A stretch of 64,000 nt of DNA, taken from the NCBI GenBank assembly GCA_037440065.1, contig JBBIUV010000015.1:62001-126000 (forward strand). The letters are read 5' to 3'. How positions within the stretch are numbered: position 1 is the stretch's first letter; each line of letters begins with the position of its first letter. Positions 25,838 to 35,703 of this stretch are shown piece by piece. Below the pieces are notes generated by a model, which was not told the DNA's origin, made no database searches, and saw only the letters and a list, made by a program, of their open reading frames with translations. Source of the stretch: UBA1563 sp037440065. GTDB lineage: Bacteria; Bacteroidota; Ignavibacteria; Ignavibacteriales; Ignavibacteriaceae. The position numbers and the translations under genes were made by a program.

Positions 25838-28296
25838 GCCGGTAATTCACCATTTCCATTAATTGCGGAATCATCATCCGGAACAACCTTTGCAATATCG
25901 GCGATTGCGTCATCATCTTTTAATCTGATAACACGAACGCCTTGAGTATTTCTTCCCATCACGCGAATATCTTTTACGCTTTGACGAATAGCCATTCCTT
26001 GTGTACTGATGATCATCAATTCTTCGTTGTCGGTTACTTCCATCATCGAAATCATCTTGCCAACTTTGTCGGTAGTCTTAACGGTGATGACACCTTTGCC
26101 GCCGCGTTTTGTAATTCTATAATCATTAATGTCAGAACGTTTACCGAAACCGTTTTCGGTAACAACTAGAATGCTTCCCTGCCGTTTTATAACAAGCAAG
26201 CCGACAACCAAATCATCTTTGCCGAGATTAACGCCACGCACGCCGGTAGCGGTTCTTCCCATGTCGCGTACATCTTTTTCATGGAAGCGAATTGCAAGTC
26301 CGTGTGAAGTACCAAGTACGATATCGTTCGAACCATCGGTGATTTTAACTGCAATCAGTTTATCCCCATCATTAATATTGATTGCGTTAATTCCACCGCG
26401 GCGAACATTACCATAAGCAGAAAGAACGGTTTTCTTAATTGTTCCTTGTGCGGTTGCCATAATCAAATACTGATCGTCTTTAAATTCTTTTACATTTACA
26501 AATGCTGTAATGTCTTCGTCTTTTTCTTTTTCAATTAAGTTCAAGATCGAACGTCCGCGCGTGGCTCTTCCGCCTTCGGGAACTTCATGAACTTTCAGCC
26601 AATAGCATTTACCTTTATCGGTAAAGAATAAAATATATTGGTGTGTTGATGCAACGAACATATGTTCGATAAAGTCTTCGTCTTTAGCTTCAGCGCCATG
26701 TACGCCTTTACCGCCGCGTCCTTGCTTGCGGTAACCGCTTACCGGAAAGCGTTTGATAAATCCTTTATGAGAAATGGTTACAACCACATCTTCTTCAGCG
26801 ATGGTATCTTCCAAAGAAAATTCAGTGTAATCGTAAATAATTTCTGTTCTTCTTTCATCACCAAATTTTTCTTTCAGGAGAAGAAGCTCATCTTTGATGA
26901 TGAGATAACGTTTTTCTTCGCTGTTCAAAATCCCTTTTAATTTTTCGATAAGCTTTATTGTTTCTTTGTATTCATCTTCAATCTTTTTGCGTTCGAGTCC
27001 GGTTAAGCGCTGTAGACGCATATCAAGGATTGCTTTGGCTTGAATTTCAGAAAGTCTGAACTTCCTCATCAAATTATTTTTTGCGGTTTCAACATCGCGC
27101 GACTTTTTAATCACTTCAATTACTTCATCAATGTTATCAAGCGCAATAATGTAACCTTCCAAAATATGGGCGCGGCGTTCTGCAGCATCAAGTTCATATT
27201 TTGTTCTGCGGATAAGCACATCCATGCGGTGCTGAAGGAAATGGTACATCGTATCTTTTAACGTAAGCACTTTAGGAACACCGTTTACCAGCGCTAACAT
27301 AATTACGCCGAAGGTAACCTGCATCGAAGTATGTTTGAAGAGATTGTTCAAGACCACAGCTGGAGTAGCATCACGTTTTAACTCAATAACCAGGCGCATT
27401 CCGTCACGGTCTGATTCATCACGAATAGCGGAAATATCTTTTATCTTTTCATCGCGGACAAGTTCCGCAATTTTTTCTTGCAATGTTGCTTTATTTACCT
27501 GGTACGGAAGTTCAGTAACAATGATACTTTCTTTTCCATTTTTTTGTGTTTCAACATTCGCTTTTGCACGAACAATAATTCTTCCTCTTCCAGTTGTAAA
27601 AGCATCTTTTACACCTTGATAACCGTAGATAATCCCGCCGGTTGGAAAATCCGGTGCTGTAACAAATTTCATTAACTTTTCGTTGGTGATGTCGGGATTC
27701 TTGATCATCGCAACCAACCCATCAATCACTTCACTTAAATTATGTGGCGGAATATTCGTAGCCATACCAACTGCAATTCCGCTTGAACCGTTCACTAAAA
27801 GATTAGGAAGATAAGAAGGCATTACGGTTGGTTCTTGAAGTGTGTCGTCAAAGTTTGGTGAAAAGTTTACCGTGTTCTTGTCGAGATCGCGAAGCATTTC
27901 ATCGGCAATTCTTGCAAGACGAGCTTCAGTGTAACGCATCGCTGCGGGTGAGTCACCGTCAACAGAACCGAAGTTTCCTTGTCCATCAACTAAAGGATAG
28001 CGGAGAGAAAACTCCTGCACCATTCTTACCATCGAATCATAAACCGCCGTATCGCCGTGCGGATGGTACTTACCAAGCACCTCACCCACGATTCTCGCCG
28101 ACTTTTTATATGCTTTGTTATGCGCCATTCCAAGCTCGTGCATTCCGAAGAGTACGCGGCGGTGAACAGGTTTAAGTCCATCGCGAACATCGGGGAGCGC
28201 CCTTGAAACGATAACGGACATTGAGTAATCGATGTATGATGATTTCATCTCTTCTTCTAAAGAGACAGGAACTACTTTTTCAAAAAGGTTTGCCAT
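25834..28296 (-). CDS. gyrA: DNA gyrase subunit A
   Basis: GyrA breaks and rejoins DNA in the A2B2 gyrase. The 820 residues include the winged-helix domain with RALPDVRDGLKPVHRRVL and the catalytic tyrosine in AMRYTEARL (~120). They also include the IGxV-type tower and coiled coil, and a C-terminal beta-pinwheel with the GyrA box QGRGGKG, which distinguishes gyrase from topoisomerase IV ParC. The tail is acidic (DDDSAINGNGELPA). It follows gyrB after 57 bases and overlaps the downstream SDR gene. Confidence 0.98.
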   Translation of the reverse strand: MANLFEKVVPVSLEEEMKSSYIDYSMSVIVSRALPDVRDGLKPVHRRVLFGMHELGMAHNKAYKKSARIVGEVLGKYHPHGDTAVYDSMVRMVQEFSLRYPLVDGQGNFGSVDGDSPAAMRYTEARLARIADEMLRDLDKNTVNFSPNFDDTLQEPTVMPSYLPNLLVNGSSGIAVGMATNIPPHNLSEVIDGLVAMIKNPDITNEKLMKFVTAPDFPTGGIIYGYQGVKDAFTTGRGRIIVRAKANVETQKNGKESIIVTELPYQVNKATLQEKIAELVRDEKIKDISAIRDESDRDGMRLVIELKRDATPAVVLNNLFKHTSMQVTFGVIMLALVNGVPKVLTLKDTMYHFLQHRMDVLIRRTKYELDAAERRAHILEGYIIALDNIDEVIEVIKKSRDVETAKNNLMRKFRLSEIQAKAILDMRLQRLTGLERKKIEDEYKETIKLIEKLKGILNSEEKRYLIIKDELLLLKEKFGDERRTEIIYDYTEFSLEDTIAEEDVVVTISHKGFIKRFPVSGYRKQGRGGKGVHGAEAKDEDFIEHMFVASTHQYILFFTDKGKCYWLKVHEVPEGGRATRGRSILNLIEKEKDEDITAFVNVKEFKDDQYLIMATAQGTIKKTVLSAYGNVRRGGINAININDGDKLIAVKITDGSNDIVLGTSHGLAIRFHEKDVRDMGRTATGVRGVNLGKDDLVVGLLVIKRQGSILVVTENGFGKRSDINDYRITKRGGKGVITVKTTDKVGKMISMMEVTDNEELMIISTQGMAIRQSVKDIRVMGRNTQGVRVIRLKDDDAIADIAKVVPDDDSAINGNGELPA

Positions 28297-28353
28297 TGTG
28301 TATCTAAATTTTTATTAAAAACTGATTTTATGATGATTTAAATTTTAAAAGAA

Positions 28354-30333
28354 TTATATATCAAGATTTCTTACATACTTTGCATGTTTTTCGATAAACT
28401 CACGGCGGGGTTCAACTGCATCACCCATAAGTGTTTCGAAAATTTTATCTGCGGTTGCCGCGCTTTCAAGCGAAACCTGTAAAACCGTTCGCGTTTCGGG
28501 ATTCATAGTTGTTGACCATAATTGCTCGGGATTCATTTCCCCCAAACCTTTATAACGGGAAACAACAATTTTTCTTGTAGAAATAACTTCTGTGTCAGCC
28601 GGCTCTTCTTCAGAATCCTCAACAACTTCTTTTCCGTTTCCTTTAAATCTTTTTAAGATTTCATCTCTTTCCGCATCGTCGTAAGCATAATATTCTTCCT
28701 TACCTTTTTTAATTTTGTAAAGAGGTGGCTGGGCGATAAAAATATTTCCGTTTGTAATAAGGTCCTTCATGTGGCGATAAAAGAAAGTAAGCAGAAGCGT
28801 TTTGATATGTGCGCCGTCAACGTCCGCATCGGTCATAAGAATAATTTTTCCGTAGCGTGATTTTAACGCATCGAAATCAACTCCCCAGCCTGCACCAATT
28901 GCGGAGATCATCGCTTTGATTTCGTTGTTTTCAAGAATTTTATTCATGTTGGCTTTTTCAACATTCAGTATTTTCCCGCGTAAAGGAAGGATTGCCTGAA
29001 ACCTTCTGTCTCTTCCTTGTTTTGCAGAACCACCTGCAGAATCACCTTCAACGATGTACATTTCACAATGCTCAGGATCGGTGATGGAACAATCAGCAAG
29101 TTTGCCGGGAAGTCCGAAACCGTCGAGCGCATTCTTTCTTCTTGCAAGTTCACGCGCCTTGCGGGCTGCCTCACGGGCTTCTGCAGCGCGGGTACATTTT
29201 TCAATAATTTTTTTACCGACCGAAGGATTCTCTTCCAAATATTCAGAAAGCTTTTCACCAACAAGCGTTTCAACTGCTGATTTTGTTTCGCTGTTCCCGA
29301 GTTTTGTTTTTGTCTGTCCTTCAAATTGCGGTTCTTGAACTTTAACAGAAAGCACACCGGTTAATCCTTCTCGGAAATCATCCCCGGTAAGTTGGATCTT
29401 ATCATTTTTGATTAATCCGTTTTTCGCCGCATAATTGTTGAGCGTTCTTGTTAAAGCGGTTTTAAATCCAACGAGATGTGTTCCGCCTTCGTGGGTGTTG
29501 ATGTTGTTCACATACGAGAAAAGATTTTCCGAATAACCGCTGTTATATTGGAAAGCGACTTCAATCGGAGTTCCGTCTTTCTCACCTTCGATGTAAACGG
29601 TTTTATGAAAAGCCTCACGAGTCGCATCGAGATATTTTACGAATTCGATCAAACCGCCTTTAAAGTGATAGGTTTCGTCTTCACCCTCAATTTCATCTTT
29701 AACCATAATGGTGATGGTTTTGTTTAGATAGGCGAGTTCGCGCATTCTCTCTGCAACAGTATCAAATTTAAATTTTGTTGTTTTGAAGATCTGCTTGTCG
29801 GGTCTAAAAGTAATTGTTGTTCCGTTATTATTCTTCTTGGCTGAACCAACCTCTTTAACTTTGTATAGAGGAACACCCCTTGCGTATTCCTGACGGTAAG
29901 TTTTCCCGTCGCGTCTTACTTCAACAGTTAAGTTTTCAGAAAGTGCATTAACTACAGAAACTCCAACTCCGTGCAAACCACCGGAAACTTTATAAGTGTC
30001 TTTATCAAATTTTCCCCCCGCATGAAGCACCGTCATTACAACTTCAAGCGCCGATCGTTTTTCTTCAGGATGCATATCAACAGGAATACCGCGTCCGTTA
30101 TCATCAACGGTTACGGTTTCATCTTTGTTGATGGTAACTTTAATTGTATCGCAATATCCGGCGAGCGCTTCATCGATACTGTTATCAACTACTTCGTTGA
30201 TGAGGTGATGCAAACCTCGCTGTCCGACGTCACCGATGTACATTGCGGGACGCATGCGCACGGCTTCAAGTCCCTTAAGGACGTTAATATTTTTCGCACT
30301 GTATTCTTGATTCTTGTCTGTTCCGTTAGCCAT
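28354..30333 (-). CDS. gyrB: DNA gyrase subunit B
   Basis: GyrB is the ATPase subunit. Visible features are the GHKL ATPase with EVVDNSIDEALAG and DNGRGIPVD, the GGLHGVGVSVVNALS loop, the QTKTKLGN transducer motif, the TOPRIM EGDSAGGSAKQGRDR, DADVDGAH and the C-terminal YKGLGEMNPEQLW. An acidic insertion (VVEDSEEEPADTE) interrupts the TOPRIM-proximal region before RKIVVSRYKGLG. The length of 659 residues is slightly above the short gyrB type because of it. The gene lies between the dciA-like gene and gyrA. Confidence 0.98.
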   Translation of the reverse strand: MANGTDKNQEYSAKNINVLKGLEAVRMRPAMYIGDVGQRGLHHLINEVVDNSIDEALAGYCDTIKVTINKDETVTVDDNGRGIPVDMHPEEKRSALEVVMTVLHAGGKFDKDTYKVSGGLHGVGVSVVNALSENLTVEVRRDGKTYRQEYARGVPLYKVKEVGSAKKNNNGTTITFRPDKQIFKTTKFKFDTVAERMRELAYLNKTITIMVKDEIEGEDETYHFKGGLIEFVKYLDATREAFHKTVYIEGEKDGTPIEVAFQYNSGYSENLFSYVNNINTHEGGTHLVGFKTALTRTLNNYAAKNGLIKNDKIQLTGDDFREGLTGVLSVKVQEPQFEGQTKTKLGNSETKSAVETLVGEKLSEYLEENPSVGKKIIEKCTRAAEAREAARKARELARRKNALDGFGLPGKLADCSITDPEHCEMYIVEGDSAGGSAKQGRDRRFQAILPLRGKILNVEKANMNKILENNEIKAMISAIGAGWGVDFDALKSRYGKIILMTDADVDGAHIKTLLLTFFYRHMKDLITNGNIFIAQPPLYKIKKGKEEYYAYDDAERDEILKRFKGNGKEVVEDSEEEPADTEVISTRKIVVSRYKGLGEMNPEQLWSTTMNPETRTVLQVSLESAATADKIFETLMGDAVEPRREFIEKHAKYVRNLDI

Positions 30334-30399
30334 TTATTTTTCCAGATATTTATTTCAATTTTTGTTTTGGCATCTTTTTCATTGAGATACCACATCGGT

Positions 30400-30690
30400 T
30401 TATCCGATAAGTTTTAAATAGTTTATTCTTTTTTCTCCAAAGAACTCATTTATTTTTTCAACCAATCTTTCTTTCTGAAGAAAAAGTTCGTTCCGCCAGG
30501 CTGGATTTTCAACTTTCAGTAATAAAATTTTTCTTTCAACTTTCTGCGGTTCAGCAATTTTTTCAAACGCAGGAAAGATCTCGTAAAATTTTTCAATCAC
30601 TTCATTATTTTTTATAAAAGAATTTATCTTTCGCAGACCCGGTTCACTTGCAAGTAATTCCGCAAGACTTTTAACCTGGTTTCTACGCAT
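30400..30690 (-). CDS. DUF721/DciA-like protein
   Basis: This short protein of about 96 residues begins at an ATG that lies inside the last codons of recF, giving coupled translation. I prefer this start to the longer frame from 30717, which would overlap recF more deeply. It has a central KVENPAWRNELFLQKERLVEKIN segment typical of DUF721 proteins. Some members (DciA) load the replicative helicase in bacteria without DnaC or DnaI. The position after recF and before gyrB is common for the family. Helicase loading here is an inference. Confidence 0.75.
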   Translation of the reverse strand: MRRNQVKSLAELLASEPGLRKINSFIKNNEVIEKFYEIFPAFEKIAEPQKVERKILLLKVENPAWRNELFLQKERLVEKINEFFGEKRINYLKLIG

Positions 30691-31795
30691 ATACAACCTG
30701 ACCGCTTGAAACTTCAATCACCTTATCATTTTCACTTCTCAAAAAAGAAGAGAGATTTGCCAGATCGGTTGCGGTGATAAACGCCTGCCCAACATTCCGA
30801 ATATAATTGCTGATGTGCGCCGCCCGCTTTGCGTCAAGCTCGCCGAAAGCATCATCAAGAAGAAAAATTGGGGTTCGTCCCAAGATATCTTTCATATAAA
30901 AAAATTGTGCAAACCGCAGCGCCACTTGAAAAGTTTTGTGCTGTCCTTGAGATCCAAAAATCTTTAATGCTTTTCCGTTAATTGAAAAAATAAAATCGTC
31001 GCGGTGAGGTCCGACGAGATTTGTCCCTCTTCTTATTTCTTCATCTTTTCTTTTTGCTAATTGCTCTGAAAACTTTGCCTCTAAACCGGTCTCTCCGTTT
31101 GCAATGGTCGATTGATATTCAATTAAGGGAAACTCTTCGTCATTCAGAATGGCTGAGTAGGCTTCCGCTAAATAAGTGTTAAACAGCGTTAAAAATTTTT
31201 TTCTGTAAGAAATTAAACTGCTCCCGGCAGTAACCAATTTAGTGTTCCATGCTTCAAGTTCATCAAACCCGACCGAGCGAAAATCTTCTTTCATTCGGTT
31301 TAGAAGAAATGAACGATGCTTGAGTGTTTTGGTATAATCAAGCAGCGTTTCCATGTAAAGGGAATTAGACTGCGAGAGAATCGCATCAACAAATTTTCTT
31401 CTATCTGCCGGAGCGCCTTGTGTTAACTGGTGATCCTCCGGCGTAAGCAACACGATTGGAAATTTTCCAATCACTTCCGAAGGGCGATAAATCTGTTTTC
31501 CGTTCACTAAAAAAGCGCGCTTGTTCTCAAGCGAAGAAAAATAAATTCGAACAATGTCGGAAGTGTATTCTTGAAATGTTCCGGTAGCTTCACACTCAAC
31601 AGTTGAAAATTGCAGAAGTTCTTGTTCTGAAGATGCTTTAAAATTCTTGGTTGTGCACAAAGAATAGATCGCTTCTAAAATTGTCGTTTTCCCTTGACCG
31701 TTTTCTCCGACAATGAAATTTATTCCATCAGAAAAAGTGAGAAAAGAGTCCGAATGTATTCTATAATTTTTTAACTGAAGAGACTGCAATACCAT
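30683..31795 (-). CDS. recF: DNA replication and repair protein RecF
   Basis: RecF is an SMC-like ATPase that helps load RecA at gaps. The 370 residues have Walker A GENGQGKTT (~34), the signature region GSQGQHKTFQVALRFAQ near residue 280 and Walker B IFLLDDAFGELD near 310. The N-terminus LQLKNYRIH is typical. It starts one base after the dnaN stop region on the - strand, the classic dnaN-recF order. Confidence 0.97.
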   Translation of the reverse strand: MVLQSLQLKNYRIHSDSFLTFSDGINFIVGENGQGKTTILEAIYSLCTTKNFKASSEQELLQFSTVECEATGTFQEYTSDIVRIYFSSLENKRAFLVNGKQIYRPSEVIGKFPIVLLTPEDHQLTQGAPADRRKFVDAILSQSNSLYMETLLDYTKTLKHRSFLLNRMKEDFRSVGFDELEAWNTKLVTAGSSLISYRKKFLTLFNTYLAEAYSAILNDEEFPLIEYQSTIANGETGLEAKFSEQLAKRKDEEIRRGTNLVGPHRDDFIFSINGKALKIFGSQGQHKTFQVALRFAQFFYMKDILGRTPIFLLDDAFGELDAKRAAHISNYIRNVGQAFITATDLANLSSFLRSENDKVIEVSSGQVVYA

Positions 31796-31796
31796 A

Positions 31797-32906
31797 TTAA
31801 CTATTTAACCGGACCGGCATTAACAACATTAACAATTCTTCATGTTCTTTTTTCTCGACCGGTTCAATTACACAGGCTTTTGTAGGCGAATGGAGTTTAA
31901 ACTGAATATCGCCTTCGTCAAGGTGAACAAGAATATCATTCGCATATGCAGTATTAAAGCCAATATCCATCGGTTCACCAGAATAACTACAAGCGATGGT
32001 TTCTTTAGCGCTGGAACCTTTATCAATATCTTCAGAGGAAACTTCAAGTGTGGAGGCAGAAATAGAAAATTTTACCTGCTGATAATTTGAGGTTGAAAAG
32101 AGTAGCATTCTTTTAATTGCTGCATGAAGTTCTGTTCTGCTAAGTTTTAAGATGTTCTCGTTTTCAATTGGAATAACGCTTGTGTAATCGGGATATTTTT
32201 GAGCGATGAGCCGTGAGCTGAATTCAACATCATCCATAACAAAAGAGAGATGAGTTTCGCTTAAATAAAGTGTTAAAGCATTTTCGGTTACTAATTTCCC
32301 GAGCACGCCAACTGCGCGTTCCGGAAGAATATAATTTTCGTGGTTGGCAAAAGTTACGCTTTGATCGATAAATTTTACAAGACGGTGTCCATCTGTTGTT
32401 ACGAAAATTAATCCGGTTTCCGTACATTCGAGCAAAGCTCCCATCATTGCGGGACGCATAGCTTCTTTGCTTATTGCGAAGGAAGTTTTTTCAATTGCTT
32501 TTTTTAATGTTTTACCGCTGAGGGTAATTGATTTTTCTTTTTGAATGACCGGAAGTTTTGGAAATTCTTCGGCGGAGGCATATCCGATTGCATATTGCCC
32601 GTTTTCGGTTTTCAGCTTCATCTTCTGGTTAGATTCGGTTGTAAAACTGATCATCGTATCGCCAAGAGATTTAACAACATCAAACAAAAGTTTTGCAGGA
32701 ACAACCATCGAGAGGTTCTCATGTGCATCTACATTTAAAGAAGTGCGGAGGGCTATCTCTAAATCGGTTGCAGAGACCGTTAAAACTCCATCTTCAATTT
32801 CAAAGAGAAAGTTTTCTAAAATTGACATTGTGGTTCTTGCCGGAATGGCAGGAAACACTTTTGCGAGTAGTTTTTCTAATTGTTTGCTGTTGATTTTAAA
32901 ATTCAT
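31797..32906 (-). CDS. dnaN: DNA polymerase III beta subunit (sliding clamp)
   Basis: The 369-residue protein carries the three repeated clamp domains. Recognisable parts are MSILENFLFEI (~26-37), SATDLEIALR, the LIFVTTDGHRLVKF segment and the C-terminal LMPVRLNS. I start at ATG 32906 because GGAG lies eight bases upstream and the clamp begins with MNFKI; the in-frame ATG at 32918 is less likely. It heads the dnaN-recF-dciA-gyrB-gyrA series. dnaA, which often precedes dnaN, is replaced by a lipoprotein gene. Confidence 0.97.
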   Translation of the reverse strand: MNFKINSKQLEKLLAKVFPAIPARTTMSILENFLFEIEDGVLTVSATDLEIALRTSLNVDAHENLSMVVPAKLLFDVVKSLGDTMISFTTESNQKMKLKTENGQYAIGYASAEEFPKLPVIQKEKSITLSGKTLKKAIEKTSFAISKEAMRPAMMGALLECTETGLIFVTTDGHRLVKFIDQSVTFANHENYILPERAVGVLGKLVTENALTLYLSETHLSFVMDDVEFSSRLIAQKYPDYTSVIPIENENILKLSRTELHAAIKRMLLFSTSNYQQVKFSISASTLEVSSEDIDKGSSAKETIACSYSGEPMDIGFNTAYANDILVHLDEGDIQFKLHSPTKACVIEPVEKKEHEELLMLLMPVRLNS

Positions 32907-32951
32907 AATTATCTCCATTTAGATACTGAAATTTAATAAAAAAGGAGGGAA

Positions 32952-32972
32952 ACTCAATTTAAAAACTTGAGT
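32952..32972 (-). terminator. Possible weak terminator after the 33010-33411 lipoprotein gene
   Basis: ACTCAA ... TTGAGT forms a 6-bp stem with a 9-base loop in the gap before dnaN. On the - strand it is followed by TTTCCCTCCTTTTTT. It could separate lipoprotein and dnaN transcription; the stem is short. Confidence 0.35.
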
Positions 32973-33009
32973 ATTTTCAATCTTTTTTGCTTGAAAATTA
33001 GATAATTTA

Positions 33010-33411
33010 TTACGGACCTGTCGGAGTAACAATTTTATCGTTAGATGAAATTGAAGCGTTAATAATATAGTTTTTTTGCTCGCCCGAACCCTGGATTGAA
33101 CTGGAATAAAGGACGGTAATTTTAGTGTCAGCACTTAAGGTAACCGATCCATTCACATCTCCGTTTGTGCTTACCGAAGTTATACCGCTTGGGATATCAT
33201 AAGAGGTTGAGTATTTATATGTTCCTTTGGGAATATTCCTTACAGTTTTTGAACCGTTTGGCACCACGGTAAAGGTTTCACCCATAAAATTGACATACAT
33301 ATTTCCAATGGCGATGCTTTTAAAGGTAACGCTGTTTGTAACGGTACTTTTGCAACCCGTCAAAAAAAGGGAAAGACCGATGATCACAATAAAAACTTTA
33401 CGTACGTCCAT
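33010..33411 (-). CDS. Small lipoprotein of unknown function
   Basis: A 133-residue protein with a signal sequence ending in the lipobox LTGC, followed by KSTVTNSVTFK. The mature part is Ser/Thr-rich with predicted beta strands and a repeated PKGTYKYSTSYDIPSG / NGDVNGSVTLS pattern, suggesting a small beta-sandwich at the cell envelope. It sits directly upstream of dnaN on the same strand but has no evident functional link. No family recognised. Confidence 0.7.
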   Translation of the reverse strand: MDVRKVFIVIIGLSLFLTGCKSTVTNSVTFKSIAIGNMYVNFMGETFTVVPNGSKTVRNIPKGTYKYSTSYDIPSGITSVSTNGDVNGSVTLSADTKITVLYSSSIQGSGEQKNYIINASISSNDKIVTPTGP

Positions 33412-33450
33412 TTTTAACCTTTAGAAAATTTTCTACTCAAAACTTAGGCT

Positions 33451-33458
33451 TATTTTTG
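33451..33458 (+). promoter_or_regulatory. Possible -7 box TATTTTTG upstream of the 7TM phosphatase gene
   Basis: TATTTTTG fits the TAnnTTTG consensus 65 bases before the ATG at 33523. The -33 region reads TTTT at 18 bases spacing rather than TTTG, so this is a partial match. Confidence 0.35.
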
Positions 33459-33513
33459 TTAATTTTCAATAAAGATTTTCAGTTTCAAGAATTATATTTT
33501 CTTTATAAATAAA

Positions 33514-35652
33514 GTGAACAAAATGAGAACTGTTAAACTGTTCAGCTTACTCTTCTGTTATATTCTTTCCACTGCGCAATTAAGCGCGCAAAAGCATGGA
33601 TCTATCAAATTAACATCCAAAGATATTGAAATTAACACTGATAGTTCCAAATCGGGAAAGACTATTTTTACCTCATGGAGATATAAAGCTGGTGATTCAA
33701 TTTCGTGGGCATCTCCATTATATTCTGATGAAAATTGGGGAGAGATGGTTTCGAACTTCAAGATAGACAGCATTCCGGAAAATTCTTGGAAGGGGATCGG
33801 CTGGTTCCGGTTAAAAGTTCAGGTTGACAGCACTCTAAAAAATAAAACCGTAGCTTTTTTACTGTTCCAAAACGGAGCCTCAGAAATTTTTCTTGACGGC
33901 AAACTTGTGAAGAGTTTTGGAAAAGTTGCATTAGGGGATAATGAAGTTACTCACAATCCATGGACACTTCCGTTCGGTGTTCACTTTGACGATAAAGATG
34001 TTCATCTCATTGCAGTTAGATATTCCAACAGCAAATATTTAGGTTATCTGAAATCCTATAAACTTTATACGGATGCGCCCGGTTTTAATTTGCGGATTGC
34101 CGAACTGAACAAAGCGGTTGCATCTCATAGTAGAAGCGATACTATCAATACTGTTGTTCAAGTTTCTTTATCGGGCATAATTTTCGCTTTAGCTTTAATT
34201 CATCTGCTTATTTATTTCTTTCACAAAAAGGACAAAGCAAATCTTCACTACAGTCTTTTTGCGTTTTCAATTATGTTTATGCTTGCCACAGGAACGATCT
34301 ACCGGTTCATTACGCAAAATTACTATTACATTATTTTTTCTGTTGTAAATACCGTTAACATTCTTGTCATCTTCCTCTTATTGCTTCGATTTTTGTATAA
34401 TATTCATTATGGTAAAGTAATACGGTTTTTCTGGGTGCTGGTGGTTCTTTCAATTGGAAATGTGATTAGCGGATTTGTACAAGGTAAAGAATTTATCTTT
34501 TTTTCTTTCATGGTTCCGGTAGTTGTACTTAGTATTGTTGAAGGAATGAGGATTGTAATTCTTGGTATTAAAAATAAAAGAGCCGGTGCTTGGATTATCG
34601 GCACTGGATTCTTCGGTTTTTTCTTGCTTGTCACTTTTGTGTTAACTATAAACTTTTTAGGAGACGCGAAATTTGTTTCTGTTGAATGGCTGTTGGTTTT
34701 TCTTTATTCGGGATTTTTAAGTATTCCTCTCTCAATGTCTATTTATCTTGCTAGAAGTTTTGCTCTTACCAACAAAAATCTAGAAATAAAACTAGTTGAA
34801 GTTAAACAGCTTTCTGAACAAGCGATTGAACATGAACGAAAAGAAGCAGAAATAAATTTACTTCGCGAAAAAGAGCAGCTTCAATTAAAAGAATCCGAAA
34901 TTAGAGCAGAAGCGCTCGAAAAAGAAAATGAAAGAAAAGCAAAAGAACTTGAACAAGCCCGGCAAATACAGCTTTCGATGCTGCCGAGTAAAATTCCTCA
35001 ATTGCCTAATCTTGATATAGCTGTTTATATGAAAACTGCTACGGAAGTTGGTGGCGATTATTACGATTTCTACATTGATAATCTCCGCAAACTAACCATT
35101 GTTATTGGAGATGCAACCGGACATGGAGTGAAAGCGGGAATTATGGTAACGGCAATCAAAAGTTTGTTCTCCGCTTATGCCGATGAGCTAAGTCTGCTTG
35201 ATATGTTCACAAGATTTAACCGCGGAATTAAAGAGATGAATCTCGGCGCCTTGTATATGTGTTTCTCGGCGTTAAAAATCAAAGACTACAAGATGGAATA
35301 TTCCAATGCTGGAATGCCGCCGATGCTTATTTACAGAAAAGATAAAAATGAAGTTGAGACAGTTAGCCTGAAAGCAATGCCGCTCGGCGCGTTTGCTGAT
35401 TTTCCGTATAAAGAAGCAGAACTTTCTTTTTCTCCCGGCGATACCGTTCTTCTTTTAAGTGACGGTTTCCCGGAATTATTCAGCAAAAAAAGAGAGATGA
35501 TCGATTACCCGCAAGTGGAAAAATATTTTATTAAAGTTGCGGAACAGTCTCCCGAAGAAATAATAAAATACCTCGTGCAGGTTGTAAAAGACTGGCGCGA
35601 AGATGACTCCCTTGAAGATGATGTTACATTTGTGGTGTTGAAGTTTAAGTAA
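33514..35652 (+). CDS. 7TM sensor with SpoIIE-type PP2C phosphatase domain
   Basis: This membrane receptor joins an outer sensor to a cytoplasmic Ser/Thr phosphatase. A signal peptide (to about residue 26, LSAQ) is followed by an outer jelly-roll-like domain with WFRLKVQ and LFQNGASEIFLDGK. Seven hydrophobic segments lie between about 210 and 410, and a coiled coil rich in Lys/Glu (~420-480) follows. The SpoIIE domain begins with LEQARQIQLSMLP. The PP2C metal aspartates lie in GGDYYDF, GDATGHG, SDGFPELF and EDDVTFV. Such proteins usually act on STAS-type anti-sigma antagonists. No STAS gene is nearby. The start may be GTG 33514 or ATG 33523. Confidence 0.85.
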   Translation: MNKMRTVKLFSLLFCYILSTAQLSAQKHGSIKLTSKDIEINTDSSKSGKTIFTSWRYKAGDSISWASPLYSDENWGEMVSNFKIDSIPENSWKGIGWFRLKVQVDSTLKNKTVAFLLFQNGASEIFLDGKLVKSFGKVALGDNEVTHNPWTLPFGVHFDDKDVHLIAVRYSNSKYLGYLKSYKLYTDAPGFNLRIAELNKAVASHSRSDTINTVVQVSLSGIIFALALIHLLIYFFHKKDKANLHYSLFAFSIMFMLATGTIYRFITQNYYYIIFSVVNTVNILVIFLLLLRFLYNIHYGKVIRFFWVLVVLSIGNVISGFVQGKEFIFFSFMVPVVVLSIVEGMRIVILGIKNKRAGAWIIGTGFFGFFLLVTFVLTINFLGDAKFVSVEWLLVFLYSGFLSIPLSMSIYLARSFALTNKNLEIKLVEVKQLSEQAIEHERKEAEINLLREKEQLQLKESEIRAEALEKENERKAKELEQARQIQLSMLPSKIPQLPNLDIAVYMKTATEVGGDYYDFYIDNLRKLTIVIGDATGHGVKAGIMVTAIKSLFSAYADELSLLDMFTRFNRGIKEMNLGALYMCFSALKIKDYKMEYSNAGMPPMLIYRKDKNEVETVSLKAMPLGAFADFPYKEAELSFSPGDTVLLLSDGFPELFSKKREMIDYPQVEKYFIKVAEQSPEEIIKYLVQVVKDWREDDSLEDDVTFVVLKFK

Positions 35653-35703
35653 ATTGTTGACTTACAGAGCAAGTCTCATTTGAGATGTAAAGATCTGAAA
35701 GTT

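Noticed and set aside
32907..33514. oriC beside dnaN
   Set aside because: No cluster of TTATCCACA-like boxes or clear AT-rich unwinding array was found in the gaps around dnaN, and dnaA is absent.
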